The position numbers were made by a program, and so were the translations under genes. Positions 50,414 through 58,959 of a DNA stretch of 64,000 nucleotides are shown here, piece after piece. Each line of letters begins with the position of its first letter. Positions within the stretch are counted from its first letter, which is position 1. Origin of the DNA: Chloracidobacterium sp. (GTDB lineage: Bacteria > Acidobacteriota > Blastocatellia > Pyrinomonadales > Pyrinomonadaceae); assembly GCA_016711345.1 (NCBI GenBank), contig JADJTD010000001.1, forward strand, positions 1,116,001 to 1,180,000, given 5' to 3'. The notes beneath the pieces are model-generated. The model ran no database searches and was not told the DNA's origin. It saw only the letters and a program-made list of their open reading frames with translations.

Positions 50414-51790
50414 ATGGCAAGTACAAATCCAGCCCGCGGAATGCGCGACTTTCTCCCCGCCGACGTCAGAAAGCGTAATTACGTCATCAACATCATCAAA
50501 GAGGTTTACGAATCCTACGGCTTCGAACCCCTCGAAACCCCTTCAGTCGAAAACCTCGAAACCTTAATGGGCAAATACGGCGACGAGGGAAATCAGCTTG
50601 TCTTCAAAATATTAAAACGCGGAGAAAAACTCGACGAAGCCCTCGCGAACGGCGGAAACGCGAGTGTTAACGAGCGTGCCCTCAGCGATCTCGCACTTCG
50701 ATATGACCTAACAGTTCCCCTAGCCCGCGTCGTTGCCAACAACAAAAACGACCTTCCCAAATTCTTCAAACGCTACCAAATCCAACCCGTCTGGCGAGCC
50801 GACCGCCCTGCCAAAGGCCGTTTTCGCGAATTCTACCAATGCGACGTCGATTGCATCGGCTCGACTTCCATGGTCGTCGAAGCCGAGATCATCTCGGCGG
50901 CGTGTGCAATACTGAAGGAACTCAAATTCAATAATTTCATCGTTAAAATAAATGATCGACAGCTTATATTCGACATTCTCGATGCCTGCGGGATCGAATC
51001 CGAGCAACACGGTATCGCTTTAACAGCAATTGATAAGCTGGACAAGATGTCACCAGATGAGGTGTTTGGCGAGATTGCAGCGAAAGGAATCAACGATGAA
51101 TCGGTAGATAGACTGCGTGCAATTTACCATAGTGTTTATAACGCTTGGCAAGGCGAAGTCGACGTGAATGGCCTTGTACTTCAACAGTGCGTACCCAATG
51201 GAAAAGACGCAGAGAAGTCGTTCAATACTAAGATGCGACTTCACCAAATCGTCGATCTTGTGAAGGGTGAGAATGTCGTAGTCCAGCCTTTTCTTGCTCG
51301 TGGGCTTTCTTATTACACGGGTACGATCATGGAGATCAACGTCCCCGACCTCGCAGGTTCACTCGGCGGCGGCGGGCGTTATGACGGGTTGATCGGGATG
51401 TTTGGGAAGGAGCAGATACCCGCGTGCGGGTTTTCGTTGGGGCTTGAACGCATTCTTGTTGTAATGGAAGAACGCGGGATGTTTCCGCCTGAGATCGCGG
51501 AATCGACGCCTGCGGATGTGATGGTGACGATCTGGAGCGATGAAACCGTCGCAGAATCGCTCAAACTCGCGAACGAACTCCGCTCACAAGGCCTTCGTGT
51601 CACGCTTTATCCCGAAGCCGACAAGCTCGGCAAGCAAATGAAGTATGCCGACACGATCAAAGTGCCGTGGGTCTGCGTCCTCGGCGAATCCGAGATCGCC
51701 GAAGGCAAAGTGACGCTCAAAGAGATGGAAACAGGCGGTCAGAAATCCTTCAACAGGTCAGAACTCGCCGCGAATATCAAATCATCCTAA
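50414..51790 (+). CDS. hisS: Histidyl-tRNA synthetase
   Basis: The 458-residue class II synthetase charges tRNA-His (one tRNA-His gene is at 28942). GMRDFLPADVRKR opens it; RYDLTVPLARVVA follows; motif 2 is FKRYQIQPVWRADRPAKGR with the ATP-binding arginine. The His-specific ARGLSYYTGTIME block and motif 3 CGFSLGLERILVV are intact. The anticodon-binding domain covers about 365-455. It is complete, unlike the upstream paralogue. The SulP gene starts 7 bases after its stop. Confidence 0.97.
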   Translation: MASTNPARGMRDFLPADVRKRNYVINIIKEVYESYGFEPLETPSVENLETLMGKYGDEGNQLVFKILKRGEKLDEALANGGNASVNERALSDLALRYDLTVPLARVVANNKNDLPKFFKRYQIQPVWRADRPAKGRFREFYQCDVDCIGSTSMVVEAEIISAACAILKELKFNNFIVKINDRQLIFDILDACGIESEQHGIALTAIDKLDKMSPDEVFGEIAAKGINDESVDRLRAIYHSVYNAWQGEVDVNGLVLQQCVPNGKDAEKSFNTKMRLHQIVDLVKGENVVVQPFLARGLSYYTGTIMEINVPDLAGSLGGGGRYDGLIGMFGKEQIPACGFSLGLERILVVMEERGMFPPEIAESTPADVMVTIWSDETVAESLKLANELRSQGLRVTLYPEADKLGKQMKYADTIKVPWVCVLGESEIAEGKVTLKEMETGGQKSFNRSELAANIKSS

Positions 51791-51797
51791 CCCAGCA

Positions 51798-53480
51798 ATG
51801 TACCGAAAACTCGAACCGAAGATCATCACTGTATTACGCGAGGGTTATACGCGAAAACAGTTTCAGGGTGACCTGCTCGGTGGATTGACGGTTGGCGTGG
51901 TTGCCCTGCCGCTCTCGATCGCACTCGCCATCGCATCGGGAGTAAAGCCTGAGCAGGGGCTTTATACTGCGATCTTCGCCGGTTTTGTGATCGCCGTCCT
52001 TGGCGGATCACGGGCACAGATCAGCGGCCCGACGGGTGCCTTCATCGTTATCGTTTACGGCGTCGTCCAGAAATACGGCTACGACGGCTTGGTCGTTGCG
52101 ACTCTGATCGCAGGCATATTGCTGATCATAATGGGCCTTGCACGCATGGGTGCATTTCTCAAATTTGTTCCATACCCGGTCGTGATCGGCTTCACATCAG
52201 GCATCGCCCTAATTATCTTCTCGTCCCAGGTAAGTGACTTTCTTGGACTTAAGCTGGAAAGAGTTCCTGCCGATTTTGTCGAAAAATGGCTGGAGTACGT
52301 TCGACATATTGCGACGGTCGACCCTTATGCGATCGCGGTCGGATCGGCGTCGCTTTTGATAATTATTTTGTGGCCTAAGGTGACTCACCGCGTTCCCGGC
52401 CCGTTAATAGCGATTCTTGCCATAACATTCGTGGTTCAGTATTTTCAAATACCGGTCGCAACTATCGCGACCCGATTTGGTGGAGTGCCCAGTACTCTCC
52501 CGATGCCGCATTTCCCGGTCGTCACATGGTCGCTGGTACAGGAGATGTTTTCTCCTGCGATAACTATTGCGATCCTCGCGGGACTGGAAAGCCTACTCGC
52601 AGCTGTCGTAGCTGATGGAATGATGGGAACGCGGCACCGCTCAAATATGGAGCTTATCGCCCAAGGTGCAGGCAACATCACCTCCGTCATGTTTGGCGGT
52701 ATTCCCGCCACCGGAGCCATAGCTCGCACCGCAACAAACATCAAAAGCGGAGGCACAACACCGGTTTCCGCCATTATTCACTGTATTTTCCTGCTGCTTG
52801 TTCTCCTATTCATCGGCAAATGGGCTGCGATGATTCCGATGGCAACGCTTGCAGCGATCCTTGTCGTTGTCGCCTACAACATGAGCGAATGGCGGGAGTT
52901 TCGCCATTTACTTAGCAGCCCACGTGGCGATCTCGCGGTGTTGTTGGCAACATTTTTTCTCACTGTCTTTATCGAATTAACGGTCGCCATACAGGTCGGT
53001 ATCCTGCTCGCCGCCTTCCTCTTCCTAGAAAAAATGTCGACCGAAACGCATGTCGATCTAATTACTGAGAATTTGAAAGAAGACGAAGAATTTCAGGGGC
53101 GCGATATGACCGATATCGAGATCCCTGATGGTGTTGAGGTATTTGAGATCTACGGCTCGTTGTTTTTCGGAGCTGTTCGTCAGTTTAAGGAATCGATCCG
53201 TGTCGTCGCGACCAAACCAAAAGTGCTTATCCTCAGGATGAGGCAGGTCCCGACCATCGATGCCAGCGGCATCCATGTTCTTGAAGAACTCGCTGACGAA
53301 GCATTGGAGAATGATCAAGTTATTGTGTTCTCGGCGGTTTCGCGAAGTGTCTACCGCGTAATGCGAAAGAGCGGTTTTGTCGACAAAGTCGGACGTAAGC
53401 ACTTTGCCGGTGATATCTTCACCGCTCTGCAGATCGCCAAAGCACACCTTGATTCAATTGATCTTGAGAGGACAAAATGA
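51798..53480 (+). CDS. SulP family anion transporter with STAS domain
   Basis: The 560-residue transporter has about 12-14 membrane segments and a cytosolic STAS domain (about 440-550). The N-terminal signature GDLLGGLTVGVVALPLSIAL and the GGSRAQISGPTGAFIVI segment are typical of SulP proteins. GGIPATGAIARTATNIKSGG is the second conserved loop. STAS carries RQVPTIDASGIHVLEELADE. Substrate may be sulfate, bicarbonate or another anion. A carbonic anhydrase-like gene lies 2.3 kb upstream, which is only weak support for bicarbonate. Confidence 0.93.
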   Translation: MYRKLEPKIITVLREGYTRKQFQGDLLGGLTVGVVALPLSIALAIASGVKPEQGLYTAIFAGFVIAVLGGSRAQISGPTGAFIVIVYGVVQKYGYDGLVVATLIAGILLIIMGLARMGAFLKFVPYPVVIGFTSGIALIIFSSQVSDFLGLKLERVPADFVEKWLEYVRHIATVDPYAIAVGSASLLIIILWPKVTHRVPGPLIAILAITFVVQYFQIPVATIATRFGGVPSTLPMPHFPVVTWSLVQEMFSPAITIAILAGLESLLAAVVADGMMGTRHRSNMELIAQGAGNITSVMFGGIPATGAIARTATNIKSGGTTPVSAIIHCIFLLLVLLFIGKWAAMIPMATLAAILVVVAYNMSEWREFRHLLSSPRGDLAVLLATFFLTVFIELTVAIQVGILLAAFLFLEKMSTETHVDLITENLKEDEEFQGRDMTDIEIPDGVEVFEIYGSLFFGAVRQFKESIRVVATKPKVLILRMRQVPTIDASGIHVLEELADEALENDQVIVFSAVSRSVYRVMRKSGFVDKVGRKHFAGDIFTALQIAKAHLDSIDLERTK

Positions 53481-54076
53481 AGAAAATAATTGAGAACTAT
53501 CATGCTGACGCGATCCAGTCCTTCCGCAATTACAAAAAGATGGCGGAGCGTGCCATAGAACAAATCAGCGACGAAGATTTTTTTGCGCTTATTGACCCCG
53601 AGGCCAATTCAGTCGCACTGATCGTAAAGCACATCGCCGGGAACCTGCATTCGCGTTGGCGCGATTTTTTGACAAGCGACGGCGAAAAGCCTGACCGTCA
53701 CCGCGATACCGAGTTTGAGTTGATCGGCGACAGCCGCGAATCGTTGATGAAATTCTGGGAAACAGGCTGGCAGACGCTGTTTGAAGCGATCGAACCGCTG
53801 ACAGTCGAAGATTTCTCACGCACTGTGCCGATACGCGGCGAGCCGCATACAATTGCCGAGGCGCTAAACCGCCAAATGACGCACTACGCCTATCATGTGG
53901 GCCAGATCGTCTTGCTTGCCAAGCATTTCAAGTCAGCGGACTGGAAAACTCTGAGTGTGCCCAAAAACCGCTCTGCTGAGTTCAACCAATTTCTCGCCGA
54001 CAAACAGGCCGCCGGTGAATCTAAAACAGATCGCTTAGAAGCTTCCTTCGAATTTAGCAATATTGAGAAAATTTAA
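53477..54076 (+). CDS. DUF1572 (DinB superfamily) protein
   Basis: The 199-residue protein is a DUF1572-type DinB-like four-helix protein. The ALIDPEANSVALIVKHIAGN block carries the first histidine, followed by LHSRWRDFLTSDGEKPDRHR, and the MTHYAYHVGQIVLLAKH helix the second and third. These form the expected three-His metal site. It overlaps the SulP stop by 4 bases (ATGA), so it is translationally coupled to it. Confidence 0.9.
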   Translation: MKKIIENYHADAIQSFRNYKKMAERAIEQISDEDFFALIDPEANSVALIVKHIAGNLHSRWRDFLTSDGEKPDRHRDTEFELIGDSRESLMKFWETGWQTLFEAIEPLTVEDFSRTVPIRGEPHTIAEALNRQMTHYAYHVGQIVLLAKHFKSADWKTLSVPKNRSAEFNQFLADKQAAGESKTDRLEASFEFSNIEKI

Positions 54077-54561
54077 CCTTTTATTTGTCTAAATAAAGGC
54101 AAAGATGCCGGATGTCATAGACGAGGATGTAGATCAACGACGAGAAACGTTGGCTCTTGTCAAAAACATGCGGATGTCATGCTAAACATCTGATCTGCAA
54201 CGGTTTAACTAAAAACGTGTCCAAAAAAGCCATTTTGTGACCCCAAAAAGCCATCTTTCGACCTCAAAAAGCCATCGGAGACCCCCCAAAAAGCCATCGA
54301 AAAAGAATGGGCAGCGAGAAAAAGCCTCCTTCGATCAACGAGTCCGAGGACACCCAAAGGCACCCTGCCTGCTCACGCGTATAACTGTTCCCATGACGCC
54401 GCCCATTCATGTGCCCGCTCCTTGATCCTTCTTTGGCGACAAATGGACAGTTGAGAGCGACGCCGGAACTCGAGGCAGCCGGACGCGGGCACCGCGATCG
54501 GCAGTGGAATGGACACGTTTATAAGCAGGTTCTTATGTGTTAATCTTTATCTCGCGTTCTT
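54077..54561. other. Intergenic region with a 21-bp periodic repeat; origin unclear
   Basis: About 485 bases before dxr. It contains the periodic AAAAAGCCAT array (54224-54297) followed by about 200 bases that look more GC-rich than the surroundings (54330-54520). Frames inside are short and unlike known proteins. It could be a decayed gene or insertion. Confidence 0.5.
54224..54297. repeat. Four AAAAAGCCAT units with 21-22 bp period
   Basis: AAAAAGCCAT occurs at 54224, 54245, 54266 and 54288, spacing 21, 21 and 22 bases. The between-unit bases share CCCC/ACC and a TC.. pattern (consensus CCCCAAAAAGCCATC). Because 21 bp is two helical turns, the A-tracts lie on one face of the helix. Confidence 0.85.
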
Positions 54562-55746
54562 ATGAGGTCCATTTCCATCCTTGGTTCCACCGGCTCGATC
54601 GGCTGCAACACTTTAAAAGTGATCGAACATCTCGGCGACTTGCGTGTCGTGGCGATGGCGGCTGGCCGCAATATGAAGAAATTCGCTGTCCAGATAGCCG
54701 AATTTCAGCCTGAGCTTGTGTCCTGCGACGATCAGGAGTGTGCCGAAATATTGGAACGCGAACTTCACTCTCTCGGCGTAAAGCCGCCGCGTATCGAACT
54801 TAATTCCGAAGGCCTTATCGCGGTCGCGACACATCCTGAAGCCGAGATCGTCGTCTCCGCAACTGTTGGAGCTGTTGGTTTTGTGCCGACGCTGCGAGCC
54901 ATTGAGGCGGGCAAGCGTATAGCTCTGGCTAATAAGGAAACGCTTGTCATGGCCGGCGAATTGATGACAGAAGCCGCGAAAAAATCGGGTGCGGAGATTT
55001 TGCCGGTCGATAGCGAGCATAACGCGATCCACCAATGCCTGCGTGGAGAAAAACGAGGTGAAGTGAAACGTCTGATCCTCACAGCGTCTGGCGGACCGTT
55101 TCGCGAATCGACAAAAGCCGAGATCGCCAACGCCACCCGCGAAGAGGCCCTTGCACACCCGAACTGGAATATGGGCGATAAGATCACTATCGATTCTGCC
55201 ACGCTAATGAATAAGGGCTTTGAGGTTATCGAGGCGAAATGGCTTTTCGGTTTCGACGCCGATCAAATTTCGGTCGTCGTTCACCCGCAATCTGTCGTGC
55301 ATTCGATGGTCGAGATGGTCGACGGCTCGATAATCGCTCAATTGGGCGTGACGGACATGAAACACGCGATCCAATACGCGCTCACATATCCCGACCGCCG
55401 CGAAAATTGCCTTCCGCCGCTCGATCTTGCCAGCCTCAGCCGTCTTGATTTCGAAGAGCCGGATGTCGAACGATTCCCTTGCCTCGGCTTAGCTTACGAT
55501 GCACTAAAGGCAGGCGGAACGATGGCGACGGCTCTGAATGCTGCTAACGAAACGACTGTTCAGGCATTTTTAGATGGACGCATCAGACTTTCTGAAATTG
55601 CCGAGATCAATGCACGGGTAATCCACGCGCACGAGAATAAGCCTGCGGCTGATCTAGAAACCATATTGAACGCCGACCGCGAAGCACGCGCCGGTGTGGA
55701 AAAGTTATTAGCTGCAAAGGTATCTTCGGCGGCGATCACGAATTAG
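54562..55746 (+). CDS. dxr: 1-deoxy-D-xylulose 5-phosphate reductoisomerase
   Basis: The 394-residue enzyme makes 2-C-methyl-erythritol 4-phosphate in the MEP isoprenoid route. ISILGSTGSIGCNTLKVI holds the NADPH motif. Metal and substrate residues are in LPVDSEHNAIHQCL, TASGGPFRES and NWNMGDKITIDSATLMNKGFE (first 20 residues of the conserved block). HPQSVVHSMVEMVDGS is also typical. It is the first gene of a dxr-rseP-ispG run. No strong Shine-Dalgarno is visible. Confidence 0.96.
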   Translation: MRSISILGSTGSIGCNTLKVIEHLGDLRVVAMAAGRNMKKFAVQIAEFQPELVSCDDQECAEILERELHSLGVKPPRIELNSEGLIAVATHPEAEIVVSATVGAVGFVPTLRAIEAGKRIALANKETLVMAGELMTEAAKKSGAEILPVDSEHNAIHQCLRGEKRGEVKRLILTASGGPFRESTKAEIANATREEALAHPNWNMGDKITIDSATLMNKGFEVIEAKWLFGFDADQISVVVHPQSVVHSMVEMVDGSIIAQLGVTDMKHAIQYALTYPDRRENCLPPLDLASLSRLDFEEPDVERFPCLGLAYDALKAGGTMATALNAANETTVQAFLDGRIRLSEIAEINARVIHAHENKPAADLETILNADREARAGVEKLLAAKVSSAAITN

Positions 55747-55843
55747 ATTGACTGGATTGTGCGGGGGTTTTACACTTTTAGTTTACAACTTACGCCGCAT
55801 TAGTGGTCTCTAAGTTAGGGTTTTTTAGCTCAAGGATATTTTG

Positions 55844-57208
55844 ATGCCAGATATTTTAATTGCAATTTTAGCTATTCTTTTTGTTCTCGGTGTTGCCATA
55901 AACATTCATGAACTCGGCCATTTTCTTGTGGCAAAGTTTTTTGGAATGCGTGTTGAGGCATATTCATTTTTCGGACTCGGCCCTCGTCTCTTTGGGTTTA
56001 AAGTAGGTCACACGGACTATCGCGTCAGCGCGATTCCGCTTGGTGCATACGTCAAACTTTACGGCGACGAAGCAACCGGGCCGCTCGAAGGCGGCGAATC
56101 ACAAGGCGATCCGGTTCCGGAAAGTGAGCTTTACGAACTCCGTCCGCGGTGGCAAAAGTTTTTCGTAATGCTCGGCGGGCCTTTCATGAATTTTGTTTTG
56201 GCTCTCTCGATACCCTTTGGGATAGCTCTAGCTTACGGAGTCCCTGCGGTTCCGGCTCCGGTTATAGGTTCGGTAAAGGCTGATGGTGCCGCTGAAAAGG
56301 CGGGCATCAAAGTTGGTGACCGGATTGTAAATTTTGCCGGCATTGAAAACCCCTCTTGGGATCGGATTAACGAAGAAGCTCTCCTTAGGCCAGAAAAGCC
56401 GATTGATGTCGCCATAGAGCGCGAGGGTCAACGAATCCCGCTTTCTATAAGTCCAACCAAGATCACCGTGAGCGGACAATCAGGTGGAGTCTTAGATATG
56501 TCGACTGATGACGGTACGGAACCAGTCGTCGTCGGAAAATTACAACCCGATATGCCGGCCGCCAGCTCAGGTCTTAAAAAGGGCGACTTGATCGTATCTG
56601 TTAACGGCAAGACAGTTAATAGTCCTAAGGAAATGAAGGACCTTATTGGCCAAGCGAAGGATCAACCGATAAAACTCTCTCTTATCCGCAACGGCGAACG
56701 CTCTGAGGTCACAACCAACGCCGTCCTTAAGGATGATCAATGGCTTGTCGGGATACACTTCGATTCGTCCCAATTAGAAAATTACGAACCCTCTACGGTC
56801 GGTGGGGCTATTTCTTGGGCGATCGATACTAATCTTCGCACCTTGAGAATGACCGGTACTGCTCTGGGTCAGGTCGGTGCGGGCGAACGTTCTGCACGAG
56901 ACACGGTTTCGGGACCGATTGGAATCGGTCAGGCTATTGTAAATACCGTGTTTTCAAGCGGCTTCTTCGGACTGCTTTTCATACTAACCGCGATCAGCCT
57001 CAGCCTAGGCGTGATGAACCTTCTGCCAATACCGATGCTCGACGGCGGACAAATAATGGTACTCGGCATCGAGAAAGTGCTGTCGTGGTTTGGGAAAACA
57101 CTGTCGATGGTCGCACGCGAGCGGATCCAATTGACTGGCCTCGCGATAGTGCTGCTATTGATGGTAACTGTGATTTTCTTTGACGTATCGAGATTGATTG
57201 GAAAATAG
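55844..57208 (+). CDS. rseP: RseP-type site-2 intramembrane metalloprotease
   Basis: The 454-residue protease cleaves membrane-bound regulators such as anti-sigma factors. The zinc site HELGH is in NIHELGHFLVAKFFGM (about 23-38). Two PDZ domains follow (about 130-210 and 215-300; KAGIKVGDRIVNFAG and GLKKGDLIVSVNGK). The third ligand is in MNLLPIPMLDGGQ (about 392). Membrane helices flank both ends. ATG 55844 has AAGGA upstream. The gene is typical between dxr and ispG. Confidence 0.94.
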   Translation: MPDILIAILAILFVLGVAINIHELGHFLVAKFFGMRVEAYSFFGLGPRLFGFKVGHTDYRVSAIPLGAYVKLYGDEATGPLEGGESQGDPVPESELYELRPRWQKFFVMLGGPFMNFVLALSIPFGIALAYGVPAVPAPVIGSVKADGAAEKAGIKVGDRIVNFAGIENPSWDRINEEALLRPEKPIDVAIEREGQRIPLSISPTKITVSGQSGGVLDMSTDDGTEPVVVGKLQPDMPAASSGLKKGDLIVSVNGKTVNSPKEMKDLIGQAKDQPIKLSLIRNGERSEVTTNAVLKDDQWLVGIHFDSSQLENYEPSTVGGAISWAIDTNLRTLRMTGTALGQVGAGERSARDTVSGPIGIGQAIVNTVFSSGFFGLLFILTAISLSLGVMNLLPIPMLDGGQIMVLGIEKVLSWFGKTLSMVARERIQLTGLAIVLLLMVTVIFFDVSRLIGK

Positions 57209-57211
57209 TTC

Positions 57212-57287
57212 GTGTCAGTAGCCCGCACGTAAGTAAGGGCTCTCCAATGTAACGAAGATCCCTTACTTACGTGCGGGATACTGACAC
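57212..57287. repeat. Intergenic inverted repeat, GCCCGCACGTAAG family
   Basis: The outer arms GTGTCAGTA (57212-57220) and TACTGACAC (57279-57287) pair perfectly. Inner arms CCCGCACGTAAGTAAGGG (57222-57239) and CCCTTACTTACGTGCGGG (57260-57277) also pair perfectly. The loop is 20 bases. It fills the rseP-ispG gap and ends 8 bases before the ispG ATG. A short piece GCCCGCACGT recurs at 38413. Confidence 0.92.
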
Positions 57288-57295
57288 GGTTACAT

Positions 57296-58405
57296 ATGAA
57301 ACGAGTTACAAAAGCAGTTAAGGTCAGAGATATTCAGATCGGCGGTGGTGCTCCCGTCGTTGTTCAGTCGATGACCAAAACCGACACGACCGACGTTGAC
57401 GGAACCTTGCGGCAGATAGATGAAATGGTCGAGGCAGGCTGTGAAATCGTTCGCATTGCCGTGCCCGACGATGATGCGGCGGCGGCGATGTATGAGATAC
57501 GCAAACGCACCGACGTTCCGATCGTTGCAGACATACATTTTCACTACAAGCTGGCTCTGAAGGCGCTCGACGCCGGCATCGACAAACTTCGTATCAATCC
57601 CGGCAACATCGGCCACATCGACCGAGTCCGTGAAGTTGTTCGTGCCGCCGAAGCTCAAAAAGTACCGATCCGTATCGGCGTCAATGGCGGTTCGCTCGAA
57701 AAAGATCTGTTAAAAAAATACGGCACCGCAACGCCCGAAGCGATGGTCGAAAGCGGCATGCGTCACATCCGCATTCTCGAAGACCTCGGATTTGGCGACA
57801 TCATTATTTCGCTCAAAGCTTCGGACGTTAATCGAATGGTCGAAGCGTATCGTTTGATGGCAGCCAAGGTCGATTACCCGCTTCATCTGGGTGTGACAGA
57901 GGCCGGAACACCGTTTGGCGGAACCATTAAATCAGCGATCGGCCTCGGCGTTTTATTGCACGAAGGCATAGGCGACACGATCCGCGTGTCCTTAGCAGCC
58001 GAGCCGCATGAAGAAGTCCGCGTAGGCTGGGAAATTCTCAAATCTTTAGAACTGCGCAAACGCGGCGTCACGGTCGTCGCCTGCCCGACTTGCGGACGAC
58101 TCGATATTGATAATTTTGTCGAGATCGTCACCGAGGTCGAACGTCGCTTAGCTCACGTCGAGGAACCTTTGCACTTATCGATCATGGGCTGCGCAGTGAA
58201 CGGCCCAGGCGAGGCTCACGATTCGCAGCTCGGCATCACATTCGGCCGCAACGTCGGAATGATATTTAAGGACGGCATCCCGATGCGCCGCGTAGCCGGC
58301 GAAGACATCGTCGAAGAGTTTGTAAAAGAAGTCGAGATTTTAAGAAAAGAAGGCTCGGCCGCAAAATCGCTCATCAAAGAAAAACCGCTCGTCCAAATAA
58401 CATAA
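57296..58405 (+). CDS. ispG: 4-hydroxy-3-methylbut-2-en-1-yl diphosphate synthase
   Basis: The 369-residue 4Fe-4S enzyme (GcpE) works late in the MEP pathway. The N-terminal TIM barrel has VQSMTKTDTTDVDGTL, ADIHFHYKLALKALD and KLRINPGNIG. The cluster-binding cysteines are in VVACPTCGRLD (two) and MGCAVNGPGEA (one), the family set. Length is typical of the short bacterial type. It follows rseP after an inverted repeat. Confidence 0.96.
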   Translation: MKRVTKAVKVRDIQIGGGAPVVVQSMTKTDTTDVDGTLRQIDEMVEAGCEIVRIAVPDDDAAAAMYEIRKRTDVPIVADIHFHYKLALKALDAGIDKLRINPGNIGHIDRVREVVRAAEAQKVPIRIGVNGGSLEKDLLKKYGTATPEAMVESGMRHIRILEDLGFGDIIISLKASDVNRMVEAYRLMAAKVDYPLHLGVTEAGTPFGGTIKSAIGLGVLLHEGIGDTIRVSLAAEPHEEVRVGWEILKSLELRKRGVTVVACPTCGRLDIDNFVEIVTEVERRLAHVEEPLHLSIMGCAVNGPGEAHDSQLGITFGRNVGMIFKDGIPMRRVAGEDIVEEFVKEVEILRKEGSAAKSLIKEKPLVQIT

Positions 58406-58410
58406 AGCAG

Positions 58411-58484
58411 ATTCACCACAAAGGCACAAAGAACACAAAGCTTTTTAATCTTACCTTTGTGTTCTCTGTCCCTTTGTGGTGAAT
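58411..58484. repeat. Intergenic inverted repeat between convergent genes, CCACAAAGG family
   Basis: ATTCACCACAAAGG (58411-58424) and CCTTTGTGGTGAAT (58471-58484) are perfect inverted arms. Inner GAACACAAAG/CTTTGTGTTC also pair. The element resembles the CCACAGAG copy at 448-543. Here it lies between two gene ends (ispG and DUF2752), so it could act as a bidirectional terminator. Confidence 0.85.
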
Positions 58485-58488
58485 ATTC

Positions 58489-58929
58489 TTAAGGAAATAG
58501 AATCGTAAATGGATGAGCCGGAATGTTTCGCACTACGCCAAAGACCAGAAGCAATATCATAAACGCCCACAAAAACTTCGGACGAGTTAACCACATCGGC
58601 AGTCCTTTTCCACGCACTGTGACGAAAACAAGCGAAACAAAAATATAGCCAAAGACCAATACCCACAAAGGGATCAACGCATTAAAATCCACCGCCGTCA
58701 AAATATCGCCATGAAATAAAGCATGAAACCCGCGCGTCAATCCGCAGCCCGGGCAAGCGAATCCGGTCAAAGTAAAGAGTGGACAGACAGGAAGGAAATT
58801 GACCTTTGAGGGATCAAAATACGCAACTGCTCCGGAACCGGCGGTGATCGCGGCGACACCAGCAGCCGCTATCGATCGCTCAGCGGTTGTTGAAATAGTG
58901 AAAGGCGTGATCTGCTGTTCGGCCCGCAT
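58489..58929 (-). CDS. DUF2752 family membrane protein
   Basis: The 146-residue protein has the DUF2752 signature CPLFTLTGFACPGCGLTRGF (about 48-67) with three cysteines, and about three membrane helices. Family function is not known. It lies 30 bases downstream of holB and is probably the last gene of that transcript. Confidence 0.9.
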   Translation of the reverse strand: MRAEQQITPFTISTTAERSIAAAGVAAITAGSGAVAYFDPSKVNFLPVCPLFTLTGFACPGCGLTRGFHALFHGDILTAVDFNALIPLWVLVFGYIFVSLVFVTVRGKGLPMWLTRPKFLWAFMILLLVFGVVRNIPAHPFTILFP

Positions 58930-58959
58930 AACTACTTTACGAAACGCAGTCAGTATAAC

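Noticed and set aside
54237..54425. Open frame with KSH repeats over the 21-bp array
   Set aside because: No start signal, no known domain, and the repeat explains the pattern. I keep it only as a possible gene remnant.
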